From the NCBI GenBank assembly GCA_964612065.1, contig CAZTCD010000028.1, forward strand, positions 1-40,166: a DNA stretch of 40,166 nt, written 5' to 3'. This DNA comes from JAKFYM01 sp964612065. GTDB taxonomy: Bacteria; Bdellovibrionota; UBA1018; CAIPTA01. A model generated the notes under the pieces. That model was not told the origin of the DNA, made no database searches, and saw only the letters and a list, made by a program, of their open reading frames with translations. Shown one piece after another: positions 15,032 through 22,780 of this stretch; position 1 is the stretch's first letter, and every line of letters starts with the position of its first letter. The position numbers and the translations under genes were made by a program.

Positions 15032-16900
15032 ATGCCTACCATCATCACCCATGGAATCGTGGCACTGGCCTTGGCCGCCAAATCGGGCGCACAGAAAGAG
15101 CAGCGCCGCCGCCTCGCTCTGGCCTGCGTGGCCTGCGCCATACTTCCTGATATCGATTTTATCGGCTTCAAGCTTGGCATTCCGTACAGCAGCCTCTTCG
15201 GCCACCGCGGATTCACTCACTCGATCTTCTTCGCTCTCCTCGTCTCTCTCCTGCTCGGCGCCTACCTTCACCGCAAAGCCCCTCGCAGCGCCGCTGGCTT
15301 CGCGAAAATCTTCGGCCTGCTGTTTCTGTCGGCTGCCAGCCACCCCTTCCTCGATGCGATGACCAACGGAGGCGAAGGCATCGCTTTCCTCTCTCCCTTT
15401 TCCAACCATCGCTACTTCCTTCCCTGGCGCCCCATCCTGGTTTCTCCTCTCGGCATCAGCGCCTTTTTCAGCCTGCGAGGCCTCCTGGTGTTCGCGAGCG
15501 AACTCCTGCTCGTGATCCTGCCCTTGGGCCTTCTGCTATCCTGGCGCCTGGCCCTCTCCTGGGCCAGACAGCGCAAAGTTTTGAGCCTCCTCGCGATCTC
15601 CGCCTGGGCGCTCTCCCTCGCTCTCCTGAACGGCCTCTCTCCTCTCCGCCCCGTTTTCCACACCAGCACCCAGCCCCAGCAACCGGTGATCGATCTCTTC
15701 ACCAAACAATACGGCAATCCCCGCCTGCTCGATCGCATTCCGGCAGACGGGCTGCGGAGAGGAAAGCTCGTAACCAACTTCCTCGAGCTCCAGCGCCTCG
15801 GCCTTTTCAACCGCAGGCTCGAAGCCCTGAACGCCCAAGGGCACTGGGCCTCCGGATTCTTCCCCAACTGGTACGGAGGCATCGCCGGCCGCTGGCAGGA
15901 TTCGAACCTATCGCTCACGCTTCGCACGGTGTTCGGCTACGGGGTACCGGGATCCGAAGAGATCATCGGCATCCTGAAAGATGCCACCCAGAATCCCGAT
16001 CCAAATTCCGGCACGAAAGATTTTCTTTTCCAGCTCGCCCCCACCGAGAAATACGATCTCGCGCTCGGAAACTACGGATTCCCCTCCACCCGCGCCATCC
16101 TCAAGATCACCCACAACGCCGCCGAATGGCCCAAGTTCTGGTACGGCATCTGTAACGGCATGGCCGCCGCCGCCCTCCAATACGAGGAGCCTTACCGGGC
16201 CGTAGACGTGATCAACCCCAACGGTTTTCGCGTGCGCTTCCACCCCAACGACGTGAAAGCGCTCCTTGGCTACGCCCTCGCCGACATCGCCAACTGGGCC
16301 ACGATCGGCATCATGTGCACGATCGACGGCCCCGAATCCCGCTCCTGTCAGGTGAACGCCGGCGCGTTTTTCCTCGCCGCCATGAACCGCATCGGAATCG
16401 CCAAAGACGGCTTCATCGTGGACGGCTTCTCCAGCAGCCGCAAACAGTTCTACCTGTTCGATGCCCTCCGCCTGGAAGTGCTTGCCCCGCCCCAGCCGCT
16501 GGAAGAAGGCTGGGCCGCTCCCACGCTGGTAAAGCAGATCACGCGAGTGCGCTTCACCATGGATTTCGTCTCCACCCTCCTCGCCGATAAAGACGGAGCC
16601 CAGCCCCTCGAGCCCGAAAAAGGAGAAAGCTTCTACAAAAAGGTGGGGCGCGTGGTGGCCCCTCACACGCTCGAAGCCCTCCTTGCGCTCGACGAAGAAG
16701 GCGATGTGATCGGCGGCGCGTGGGTGGGAGAAACAGAAACCGTGCCCGATGTGATCTTTTTCCCCGGCGTGCTGCCCTCCGTGGACGATTACAACCGCCT
16801 GAAACTCACCCCCTCCCTCAACTGGACGGTGATCAAGCAGATCTATCTGGGGAGCATCAGCCCCGGCAAGCACACCCCCATCGTGGATTTCTCGCTCTAA
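15032..16900 (+). CDS. YdjM-type membrane metal-hydrolase fused to transglutaminase-elicitor-like domain
   Basis: A 622-residue two-domain protein. Residues 1-180 match the YdjM/DUF457 inner-membrane metal-dependent hydrolase family: THGIVALA, LPDIDFIG, HRGFTHS (58-64) and SHPFLDAMTNGG (103-114), with several helices. After a final helix near 182-200, a large region follows, predicted outside the cytosol. Residues about 365-470 resemble the transglutaminase-elicitor (GP42/PF16683) fold: WYGICNGMAAAAL with Cys374, then RFHPNDVKALL (402-412) and CQVNAGAFFLAAMN (439-452). Where I recall a histidine in that last segment of the family, this protein has Phe, so activity is uncertain. GAGGAGCGGAT precedes the ATG. 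Its stop overlaps the convergent methyltransferase gene by 4 bp. The fusion is unusual. Confidence 0.75.
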   Translation: MPTIITHGIVALALAAKSGAQKEQRRRLALACVACAILPDIDFIGFKLGIPYSSLFGHRGFTHSIFFALLVSLLLGAYLHRKAPRSAAGFAKIFGLLFLSAASHPFLDAMTNGGEGIAFLSPFSNHRYFLPWRPILVSPLGISAFFSLRGLLVFASELLLVILPLGLLLSWRLALSWARQRKVLSLLAISAWALSLALLNGLSPLRPVFHTSTQPQQPVIDLFTKQYGNPRLLDRIPADGLRRGKLVTNFLELQRLGLFNRRLEALNAQGHWASGFFPNWYGGIAGRWQDSNLSLTLRTVFGYGVPGSEEIIGILKDATQNPDPNSGTKDFLFQLAPTEKYDLALGNYGFPSTRAILKITHNAAEWPKFWYGICNGMAAAALQYEEPYRAVDVINPNGFRVRFHPNDVKALLGYALADIANWATIGIMCTIDGPESRSCQVNAGAFFLAAMNRIGIAKDGFIVDGFSSSRKQFYLFDALRLEVLAPPQPLEEGWAAPTLVKQITRVRFTMDFVSTLLADKDGAQPLEPEKGESFYKKVGRVVAPHTLEALLALDEEGDVIGGAWVGETETVPDVIFFPGVLPSVDDYNRLKLTPSLNWTVIKQIYLGSISPGKHTPIVDFSL

Positions 16901-17742
16901 GGTTTCGCGATTAGGAACGCCTCTGCGCTGCCGGCGCGCAGGCCATCGGGCCTTCCGGCAAAGTACTTCAGGTATAAATCGTCCGCAGACACATATTCCG
17001 CGTGTGAAAATCCGGCCTCTTTCGCCATGCGGAGGATCTCCTCCGGATGGAACAAGCTGAGAAAGGGCGTGCCGGATTCTTCCGCCCGCCGGATCACGAA
17101 CTCCATCACGGTTCGTTCTTCTTCGGGCAGCAGCTCAGGATCCAGCAAAAAAGTAAGTGCCAGAGTGGAGCCTTTGGCGAGCCGTGCGAGTGCTTGAAAA
17201 TTGGCGCGATTGGTTTCTTTGGTGAGATAGAGCGAAACCCCGGTGGAGGCCACCAGGGCGGGAAGCTCGGAATGAAACCCTGCCTCCTCGAGTTTCTCTC
17301 CCCATTTTTCTCCCGCGCTGAAATTCACCGGCACGAACCGAAGGTGCTCGGGCAACGGAAGCCCGCATTCGGCAAGCCTGCGCTTTTTCCAGTCTTGAGT
17401 CACCGGCAGATCCACTTCATAAATGCGCAGCTTCTTCGCGAGCTCCGCACGCCTCTGCGCGAAGGTATCGAGCCCGGCCCCGAGAATCACATACTGCGAG
17501 ACTCCTTTGCCCAGCTCCTGCTCCACGAGGTCTTCCACGAAGCGGGCGCGGCCCACGATCGAGGCCCGCATGGCGCGCGAAAATCCGGCCTGCATATCAG
17601 GCCGCTCCCACCACCTTGCTTCTCCCACGAGCGCCGCACCGAGCTCGTCCCTCAGCACCAGAGGCTCCGGATCCAAGCGGGCATGCAAAGCACGCCATAG
17701 GGCCACACGCACGGCTGTATGATCAGGTGTTTTGCTTTTCAT
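16897..17742 (-). CDS. SAM-dependent methyltransferase (TIGR00027/leucine carboxyl methyltransferase type)
   Basis: A 281-residue class I methyltransferase. The SAM-binding motif VILGAGLDTFAQRR (about residues 87-100) and YEVDLPVTQDWKKRR match the PPM1/TIGR00027 family of O-methyltransferases, which in actinobacteria and others methylate small molecules or protein carboxylates. Substrate unknown. Length is normal. No signal peptide, so cytosolic. It lies 26 bp downstream of the DUF3616-like gene on the same strand and may be cotranscribed with it, though the two functions do not obviously fit. The ATG at 17742 lacks a clear Shine-Dalgarno. Confidence 0.85.
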   Translation of the reverse strand: MKSKTPDHTAVRVALWRALHARLDPEPLVLRDELGAALVGEARWWERPDMQAGFSRAMRASIVGRARFVEDLVEQELGKGVSQYVILGAGLDTFAQRRAELAKKLRIYEVDLPVTQDWKKRRLAECGLPLPEHLRFVPVNFSAGEKWGEKLEEAGFHSELPALVASTGVSLYLTKETNRANFQALARLAKGSTLALTFLLDPELLPEEERTVMEFVIRRAEESGTPFLSLFHPEEILRMAKEAGFSHAEYVSADDLYLKYFAGRPDGLRAGSAEAFLIAKP

Positions 17743-17768
17743 TACCGAAGAATAACTGAATTCGGAGT

Positions 17769-18686
17769 TTACTCCAGCACCCTGCGTGTATAGAGCGGAG
17801 TTCCCCAGGTTTTATCGAACACCAGCATGAGTTTGCCGTCTCTCAGATCCCGGGCCACTCCCTCGGGCCTCGAAGAAAACTCCTCGTGCCTCCGCATACG
17901 CCCGGAGCCAATTTCATACGACCAGAGCGCGCCCTTCCCCCAGGGATTCGTGGAGGTGATGATCAGGCGATCGCCCTCGAGCAGAAGATCGGAAAGGGTG
18001 TGACTGGAATTCCCGAAAGCGCGGAAGTTTATGGCACTCCACACTTTCACGCTCTTCACCTGGCCGGTGCGGAAGATCTCGTCCACGCTTCCCAGCGAAA
18101 GGATCAAGCCCACTCCCCCTTCCGGCTGCGGATTCTTGAGGCCCACGAAGAGCTCCCCCTCCCTCACGAAATGGGATTCCACGTCCAGGCTCTTGCGGAA
18201 TTTTTTTCGAAGGCCGCGAAGCAAAGGATCCCTGGACCGCTCCAAAGCAGCCAGAAGCGAAGGCCGGAGCTCCACCCTTCCCTCCAGCAGGAGCCTTCGC
18301 CCGCTCCTCCTCGCCCGCACGAACTGGTTTCTCTCCGCCTTCTCTTTCCCGAAAAGCGTCACTCCCTGCGACGACATCACGTATACGAAGCCCCCGCTCT
18401 GGCTGATCGATTCCATATCCGCCATCGCTCCCATGCCTTCGATTTCCACGGGCATCGGATCGATCACCCCGCGCTCGTTCATCTCAAAGAGCCAGGGGCT
18501 GTTTTCGTCGTCGGTTTGATCGCTGGCCACCAGATAGCTCTTCTGGTCGTCGAGGTAGATCAAGGCTGAGGTTTCGAGCTTAGGAAGGGAATCAGGCACG
18601 GTGATCTTTTCCGGCTTGGATCCGGCAAAGGCAAAAACAGAAAAGAAGCAGCCGGCCGCGGCCAGCGAAAGAGCTCTGAGTGTCAT
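17769..18686 (-). CDS. Secreted beta-propeller-like protein (DUF3616-like)
   Basis: A 305-residue secreted protein. Residues 1-21 are a signal peptide (FAFA-G). The mature sequence alternates beta strands with DMESISQSGGFVYVMSSQG, SDLLLEGDRLIITSTNPWG and RPEGVARDLRDGKLMLVFD. This suggests a beta-propeller of the DUF3616 or phytase-like esterase type, where 'D(L/M)E(G/S)I' marks a blade. No catalytic residues can be assigned. GGAAGA precedes the ATG at 18686 with good spacing. It heads a probable two-gene unit with the methyltransferase. Confidence 0.5.
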   Translation of the reverse strand: MTLRALSLAAAGCFFSVFAFAGSKPEKITVPDSLPKLETSALIYLDDQKSYLVASDQTDDENSPWLFEMNERGVIDPMPVEIEGMGAMADMESISQSGGFVYVMSSQGVTLFGKEKAERNQFVRARRSGRRLLLEGRVELRPSLLAALERSRDPLLRGLRKKFRKSLDVESHFVREGELFVGLKNPQPEGGVGLILSLGSVDEIFRTGQVKSVKVWSAINFRAFGNSSHTLSDLLLEGDRLIITSTNPWGKGALWSYEIGSGRMRRHEEFSSRPEGVARDLRDGKLMLVFDKTWGTPLYTRRVLE

Positions 18687-18815
18687 CTCGTCTTCCTTGA
18701 GGAGAGGGTCCAGATCTCAGTTTATCAAACTTTCGCACTGCGGCTATGCGAGCCTACTGTCAGGGCCTTGTTTGCTCTAACAAATACACACGGTAGCGCG
18801 TGCTCACACGCTGGT

Positions 18816-19517
18816 TTAACGGGAATTCTTGTCCTGCTGCTCCTGCAGCAACCTGGTGGTGCGCAAAAGCTCCTCTCCGCACTCGAGATCCCGCGCGCGG
18901 AATCCGGAAAGGCGCAAGGGCCGATGGTTCAGCTCGTAGGTAAAGGGCCCGGTGAGATACACCTCATCGATCCGGCTCACGGAGAAAGCGGCAAAGCGGG
19001 CGCGAAACTCTTCCACGCTCACGGGGCGGGAAAAGAGCGCAGGGTCGAGCACTCTCAACCCACCTTCACCTTTTTCTCCCTGCACGCGCAGTACGATGGC
19101 CACATGGAACTGCCAGCGCACGGGCCAGAGAGAATCGTAAGGATTATCAAACCCGAATTTTCCGCGGATGAACAACTTGCCCGGGCGGATCCCCTCCGCC
19201 AACAGAAGCTCCGAAATTCGCTGAGCCCTGGCCTGGCATCCGTCCGGCAAAAAACGAAAGGGAAGATCGGCATGGGAGGCCAGCGCACGGAACCAATCCC
19301 TCGCCTCGCTCTCCTTCACCTCGCTGATCTCGAGAGGCTCGCAGTAGGCGTCCGTGAGGTTTTGCACCCCACTATCGAGGCAAAGCGGAGGAAGCGTGGT
19401 GCGGGGGCTATCTCCCAAGGGGGAACACTCATAAGGCGGCGGGATCTCCACTTCGGCCCGGAGTGCCGGAGCCGAAAGCAGGAAGGCAGGCAAAAAAAGA
19501 AGAAGGATTCGATTCAT
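18816..19517 (-). CDS. Probable secreted protein-glutaminase (protein glutamine deamidase)
   Basis: A 233-residue secreted enzyme probably deamidating protein glutamine side chains to glutamate. Signal peptide to about residue 21 (LRA-E). The mature region shows FRFLPDGCQARAQRISELL with Cys94, WQFHVAIVLRV with His138, and LRVLDPALF with Asp158. This Cys-His-Asp order and the DGCxARA / HVA / LDP signature are those of the protein-glutaminase family (Chryseobacterium type), a transglutaminase/papain-like fold. Several other cysteines (31, 46, 59) could form disulfides. Known members are made with propeptides; the 50-60 residues before the core could act so. The Shine-Dalgarno is weak. A role in host or prey protein modification is inference. 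Confidence 0.68.
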   Translation of the reverse strand: MNRILLLFLPAFLLSAPALRAEVEIPPPYECSPLGDSPRTTLPPLCLDSGVQNLTDAYCEPLEISEVKESEARDWFRALASHADLPFRFLPDGCQARAQRISELLLAEGIRPGKLFIRGKFGFDNPYDSLWPVRWQFHVAIVLRVQGEKGEGGLRVLDPALFSRPVSVEEFRARFAAFSVSRIDEVYLTGPFTYELNHRPLRLSGFRARDLECGEELLRTTRLLQEQQDKNSR

Positions 19518-19656
19518 GGCATTCTCACGGGTAAGGGCCCAGATCCGGCCCGCACTCTATGAGAGAACGCTCCGGGATGCAAGGTGGCATGGCCCTGCTA
19601 TTGCTACTCCCCCTCCGAGATCCCAGCGGCCATTCCAGTTATAGGAGGAGATTCCC

Positions 19657-20223
19657 ATGCAAAAAAAGCCAACCCTCGTGAATCGCAATGTAGCCATACT
19701 CGCCACCGACGGATTTGAGCCTTCGGAGCTCCTGGAGCCAAAGAAAGCCCTCGAAGAAGCCGGTGCCGAGGTGATGATCGTTTCCATCAAAAGCGGAACC
19801 ATACGAGGATGGAAGCACACCAGCTGGAGCAAAGAGATCCCCGTGAACCTGGAAGCCAAAGACGCCAACTCCATTGACTTCGACGCCCTCGTGCTCCCGG
19901 GCGGAGTGATGAACCCTGACCAGCTCCGCATGGACAAAGACGCCGTGGAGTTCGTGAAATCCTTTGCCAGCGCGAACAAACCTATCGGCGCCATCTGCCA
20001 CGGCCCGTGGATCCTGATCAATGCGGGTGCAGTGGAAGGGCGCACGCTCACCTCCTGGCCTTCGCTCCGCAAGGATCTCGAAAACGCCGGCGCTCATTGG
20101 GTGGATGAAGCCGTGGTGGTGGACAACGGCCTCGTGACCAGCCGCAAGCCCGACGACCTTCCCCAGTTCGTGGAAAAACTGATCGACGAAATCCACGAAG
20201 GCCGGGAGGCGGAAGTGGCCTAG
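19657..20223 (+). CDS. DJ-1/PfpI family protein (type 1 glutamine amidotransferase-like, YhbO/YraA class)
   Basis: A 188-residue cytosolic protein of the DJ-1/PfpI superfamily, YhbO/PfpI branch. The nucleophile elbow AICHGPWIL carries Cys114 followed by His115. The acidic partner lies in DGFEPSEL (Glu21/Glu24), and LVLPGG marks the oxyanion loop. Family members have been reported as stress proteins, proteases or glyoxal/protein deglycases; which applies here is not known. AGGAGGAGAT precedes the ATG at ideal spacing. Its stop codon shares the tetranucleotide CTAG with the stop of the convergent Fic gene. Confidence 0.9.
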   Translation: MQKKPTLVNRNVAILATDGFEPSELLEPKKALEEAGAEVMIVSIKSGTIRGWKHTSWSKEIPVNLEAKDANSIDFDALVLPGGVMNPDQLRMDKDAVEFVKSFASANKPIGAICHGPWILINAGAVEGRTLTSWPSLRKDLENAGAHWVDEAVVVDNGLVTSRKPDDLPQFVEKLIDEIHEGREAEVA

Positions 20224-20822
20224 GACCGCACGAACTGCAACAAAGGGCCGAGGTTTTTCTTGTCGGCCTCCTTGAGGGCGGCGATATACCTGTTCCTGCT
20301 TTCACTGGACTGCCCGAGCTCCGAAGCCGAGCCCCAGCTGAATTTCTTTTGGTGGAGCGCCTCGAGTAAGGCATCCGCCAGATAGCGGGCGTGCCGGCCG
20401 TTACCGTTGGCGAACGCATGGATCTCCACGGCCCTGTGGTGCAGGCGGGCGGCGAGCTCGTCGGCGCTGTACACCTTGTTTTCGAGCTGAAAGCGCGCGT
20501 TCTCGAGCATATTTTTTATGGCCACCGGCACCTGCGCCCAAGGAACACCTATCGTTTTCTCGGTATTCCGGTAGGAACCGGCCCAGCGCCAGACGTCGCC
20601 AAACATCTCTTTATGCAACTGCCTGAAAAAACTCTCGCTCAGCACCGTTTCCGGCTTTCGAGCACGAGAGAGCCAATGCTCCGCCTGTAGGATATTTTCC
20701 TGCTCCACGGCGTTCAGCTCTCCCTGCGTGGAGATATAGGTGGGGATCAGGCCGGCCGCTTCGTCTTTATTGAGAGGCGTGGCCCCGGGCGGCGGCGGAA
20801 AATCGGGAAGCCGTTTTGTCAT
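20220..20822 (-). CDS. Fic-domain protein, 'mobile mystery protein B'
   Basis: A 200-residue Fic-fold protein. The core motif HAFANGNGRHAR (His135 to Arg146) corresponds to HPFx(D/E)GNGR of Fic AMP-transferases, with the metal-coordinating acidic residue replaced by Asn. I recall Asn as usual in the mobile mystery protein B (TIGR02613) family, so this may be a family trait rather than a loss. VWRWAGSYRNTEKTIGV is the typical Fic flap region. Start: ATG at 20822, preceded by AAGGAGA, rather than TTG at 20852. It overlaps the end of the HTH gene by ATGA, so the two are translationally coupled. Probably the toxin-like partner of a two-gene accessory system; target unknown. Confidence 0.85.
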   Translation of the reverse strand: MTKRLPDFPPPPGATPLNKDEAAGLIPTYISTQGELNAVEQENILQAEHWLSRARKPETVLSESFFRQLHKEMFGDVWRWAGSYRNTEKTIGVPWAQVPVAIKNMLENARFQLENKVYSADELAARLHHRAVEIHAFANGNGRHARYLADALLEALHQKKFSWGSASELGQSSESRNRYIAALKEADKKNLGPLLQFVRS

Positions 20823-21310
20823 CGGCTCTCCTTCTCCGCTTTTCCTTCCCAAAGGCGGGAGTCGAGCGTTTCGGCCAGCATTTTCGCCAGCACTTCTTTC
20901 TGCGCTCCGAGCTCCTGCCGGTCCACCTGCTGCTCCTCCAGCTTCATCGCGTGATCAGCTCTTGCCGAAAGCTCGGCCGCCACCTTTTCCGATTGGTGCT
21001 TCAAGGTGTGCTCCAAACTGTGCACGGGCACGAGCGCATACACCACCCGGCAGTTCATCAGTGCCGCCGCGCGATCCAGATCCCGCAGAGTGATCGATCT
21101 ATCCTTCTCCCTCTGCTCCAGCTTGGTGGCTGCCACTCCGCTCATGCCCAAGGCCTTGCCGAGCTGGCGGGCGGTCATGCCGAGAGACTCGCGAATCGCG
21201 CGCACCCAGCCGGAGGGCGGAGGCGGAACGCGCGAAAAAGGCAGGAGCTGCTGTAGCTTCTGGTCCATATGGCGGCGCTGGGTGTGCAAGCGGGATTTTG
21301 CGAGCTTCAT
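20819..21310 (-). CDS. HTH protein, 'mobile mystery protein A'
   Basis: A 163-residue protein with an XRE-type helix-turn-helix at about residues 38-85 (IRESLGMTARQLGKALGMSG followed by KLEQREKD and RDLDRAAALMNCR), a C-terminal helical tail, and the characteristic N-terminus of mobile mystery protein A (TIGR02612). This family occurs next to mobile mystery protein B (Fic) on mobile elements. It is probably a DNA-binding autoregulator and antitoxin-like partner, although this pair's toxin-antitoxin activity is not established. No Shine-Dalgarno precedes the ATG at 21310; it lies just downstream of the AT-rich operator island. Confidence 0.85.
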   Translation of the reverse strand: MKLAKSRLHTQRRHMDQKLQQLLPFSRVPPPPSGWVRAIRESLGMTARQLGKALGMSGVAATKLEQREKDRSITLRDLDRAAALMNCRVVYALVPVHSLEHTLKHQSEKVAAELSARADHAMKLEEQQVDRQELGAQKEVLAKMLAETLDSRLWEGKAEKESR

Positions 21311-21314
21311 GGTT

Positions 21315-21340
21315 TTATAATAACCTATTGGTTATTATAA
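21315..21340. promoter_or_regulatory. Perfect 11-bp inverted repeat, probable operator of the A/B pair
   Basis: TTATAATAACC (21315-21325) and GGTTATTATAA (21330-21340) are exact complements with a TATT spacer. On the minus strand TATAAT (21339-21334) lies inside one arm, so a bound protein would cover the -10 region of the mobile mystery A gene. Confidence 0.75.
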
Positions 21341-21349
21341 GTGAATATA

Positions 21350-21371
21350 AAGATAACTATTAGATTATCTT
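21350..21371. promoter_or_regulatory. Second inverted repeat of the operator island
   Basis: AAGATAA (21350-21356) and TTATCTT (21365-21371), 8-bp spacer. A third, weaker dyad (ATAAC-N6-GTTAT) follows at about 21386-21401. All contain the element ATAAC/GATAA and its complement, so they may be repeated binding sites of one regulator. Confidence 0.5.
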
Positions 21372-21435
21372 AAATTGAACTAATAATAACCATTAAGTTA
21401 TCATTAAATTATTAACTATTTGCTTTTACTGTGCT

Positions 21436-22335
21436 TTAACGATCCCAGCGGTGCTGCCAGGAAAGTGCCAGTCCCCGCCCGAGGCTGGTATTGATCGGAC
21501 TACCGAACAGCGTCTGGTCAGTATAGGCCAGCACGGCGCTCCCGTTGTCGCTCATCACATAACTCAAGGAAAGAGTGGCGGTGGCATAGCGCTCCGGAAA
21601 GCCGTCTGAATTTATGGAGCCCCTCAAGGCAATCGGATCCTCATAGGCCCAGGCAATCGCGCCACCCAAGCGCCAATCACGCAGGTGAAATCCCCCTCCC
21701 CCTCCGGCCGCGCCTCCGAAACCTGGCTCGAGCCTCCCCTGCATCACCGAAGAAGAAACGGAACGAGGAAAAGAGCGATGAATGTCGAAGTTCACGAAAA
21801 GATCCCAGCTTCTTCCGATCGCCTTGGTGAAAAGCGAACCCAAACCAAGAGCCCAGAAGCCATTGCCCCGGCTCTCCAGCCCCGAGGCCGACTGCGCCCG
21901 AGGCTCTCCCGTGGGAAACACCAGCTGCAGAAAGCTCAGGCCCCGCGGACGGATCGGGTGGTAGTCCCAGTCCGGCAGGATCTCGTAGCCAAGCGTGGCG
22001 GAAAGATCGCCGAGGCCCGAGCGGGAGTTCCCGAACTGCGTGCGGCGGATCACCGGCACGCTCGCTCCCGCCTGCCAGCGGTCCGATAAAAGATGAGCGC
22101 CCTCGAGCTTGAAGGTTTGCACCGTTTGCCGGCTATCCCATTTTCTCCAGAAGCCGCCGGCGTCCACTCCGTTCACCACCACTTCGGTATGGGAAACGGA
22201 AGCCCCCACCTGCGCCTTCTCGTCTCCCGCGATCAAAGCAGGAGCCGCGAAGCCGCCGCCGCAGCAGGCCGCTCCGTAGGAGAGGGGCGAAAAAGCCAAA
22301 AAGCTAAGGAAGGAGAATGCTAACCACGGCCTCAT
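21436..22335 (-). CDS. Secreted outer-membrane barrel protein with N-terminal CCGGG
   Basis: About 299 residues. A signal peptide ends near residue 22; the mature N-terminus begins AACCGGGFAAPALIAGDEKAQ, with a vicinal cysteine pair and a glycine run, possibly a metal or thiol site. The rest is amphipathic strands with GDLSATLGYEI, LGLGSLFTK, aromatic residues and a C-terminal WQHRW, as in outer-membrane barrels. I recall similar proteins in Bdellovibrio-type genomes but know of no function. It is the last gene of a three-gene leftward unit; its start (ATG 22335, or TTG 22338) lies inside the 3' end of the FixH-like lipoprotein gene, a 32-bp overlap suggesting translational coupling. Confidence 0.6.
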   Translation of the reverse strand: MRPWLAFSFLSFLAFSPLSYGAACCGGGFAAPALIAGDEKAQVGASVSHTEVVVNGVDAGGFWRKWDSRQTVQTFKLEGAHLLSDRWQAGASVPVIRRTQFGNSRSGLGDLSATLGYEILPDWDYHPIRPRGLSFLQLVFPTGEPRAQSASGLESRGNGFWALGLGSLFTKAIGRSWDLFVNFDIHRSFPRSVSSSVMQGRLEPGFGGAAGGGGGFHLRDWRLGGAIAWAYEDPIALRGSINSDGFPERYATATLSLSYVMSDNGSAVLAYTDQTLFGSPINTSLGRGLALSWQHRWDR

Positions 22336-22780
22336 CAAGCACCCGATCTCCCTCTTTCTGGCGGAACCTGAGCTCCCAATCTCCCGGCATAAGAAAACGC
22401 ACTTCGCTCGCGCGATAGGTGCCCTGATCGATCCGGGCTACGGTAGTGGGAGCTGAACCATGACCCATCGAGGGCATCCACAGATCGAGCACGGGCGCCG
22501 GCGCAAGATCCACCGGCACCGGGCTATCATCGAGAAGATTGCCTCTATAAACTTTGAACACCAGCGAGGCCGCCTCACCATTCCCCTTAGGCTCGCTCTC
22601 CCACTTCCAGCTCAGGCAAAACCCGGAGGCGCTGAACTTCAAGGCACATTGGGAGGCCTTCTGCTCGCGCACTTCCTGCCCGGAGAGGGAAACTTTGCCC
22701 GCCGCGGTTTCGTATTTCGGCTGGGCACAGGAGGCGAGAAAGAGAAAAGGAAGAAGGTGAAGGAAACTTCTACCAGGCAT
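22304..22780 (-). CDS. Lipoprotein with FixH/YtkA-like domain
   Basis: A 158-residue lipoprotein: the lipobox LASC near residues 15-18 implies anchoring to a membrane. The C-terminal half, from about residue 95, carries LWMPSMGHGSAPTTVARIDQ and RFLMPGDWELRFR, the FixH/YtkA-like immunoglobulin-type domain. The Met/His pair in MPSMGHG suggests copper or other metal binding, but this is inference. The same motif occurs in the divergent gene 23450-23890, so these are paralogous halves of one system. It overlaps the redoxin gene upstream by 11 bp and the barrel gene downstream by 32 bp, a coupled operon. Confidence 0.7.
   Translation of the reverse strand: MPGRSFLHLLPFLFLASCAQPKYETAAGKVSLSGQEVREQKASQCALKFSASGFCLSWKWESEPKGNGEAASLVFKVYRGNLLDDSPVPVDLAPAPVLDLWMPSMGHGSAPTTVARIDQGTYRASEVRFLMPGDWELRFRQKEGDRVLDEAVVSILLP

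Noticed and set aside
15893..15912. GGATTCGAACC looks like the reverse complement of a tRNA T-loop.
   Set aside because: No D-arm, anticodon arm or acceptor stem is nearby on either strand, and it lies in the coding frame of the YdjM-fusion gene (RWQDSNLSL).
15908..16873. A 321-codon minus-strand frame within the YdjM-fusion gene.
   Set aside because: The product is Gly/His/Glu-rich, as expected of antisense GC-rich code, and there is no start signal. The sense frame has recognisable domains.
20220..21435. An insertion sequence or integrative element carrying the mobile mystery pair.
   Set aside because: No transposase, integrase or terminal inverted repeat is seen; only the AT-rich island hints at transfer.
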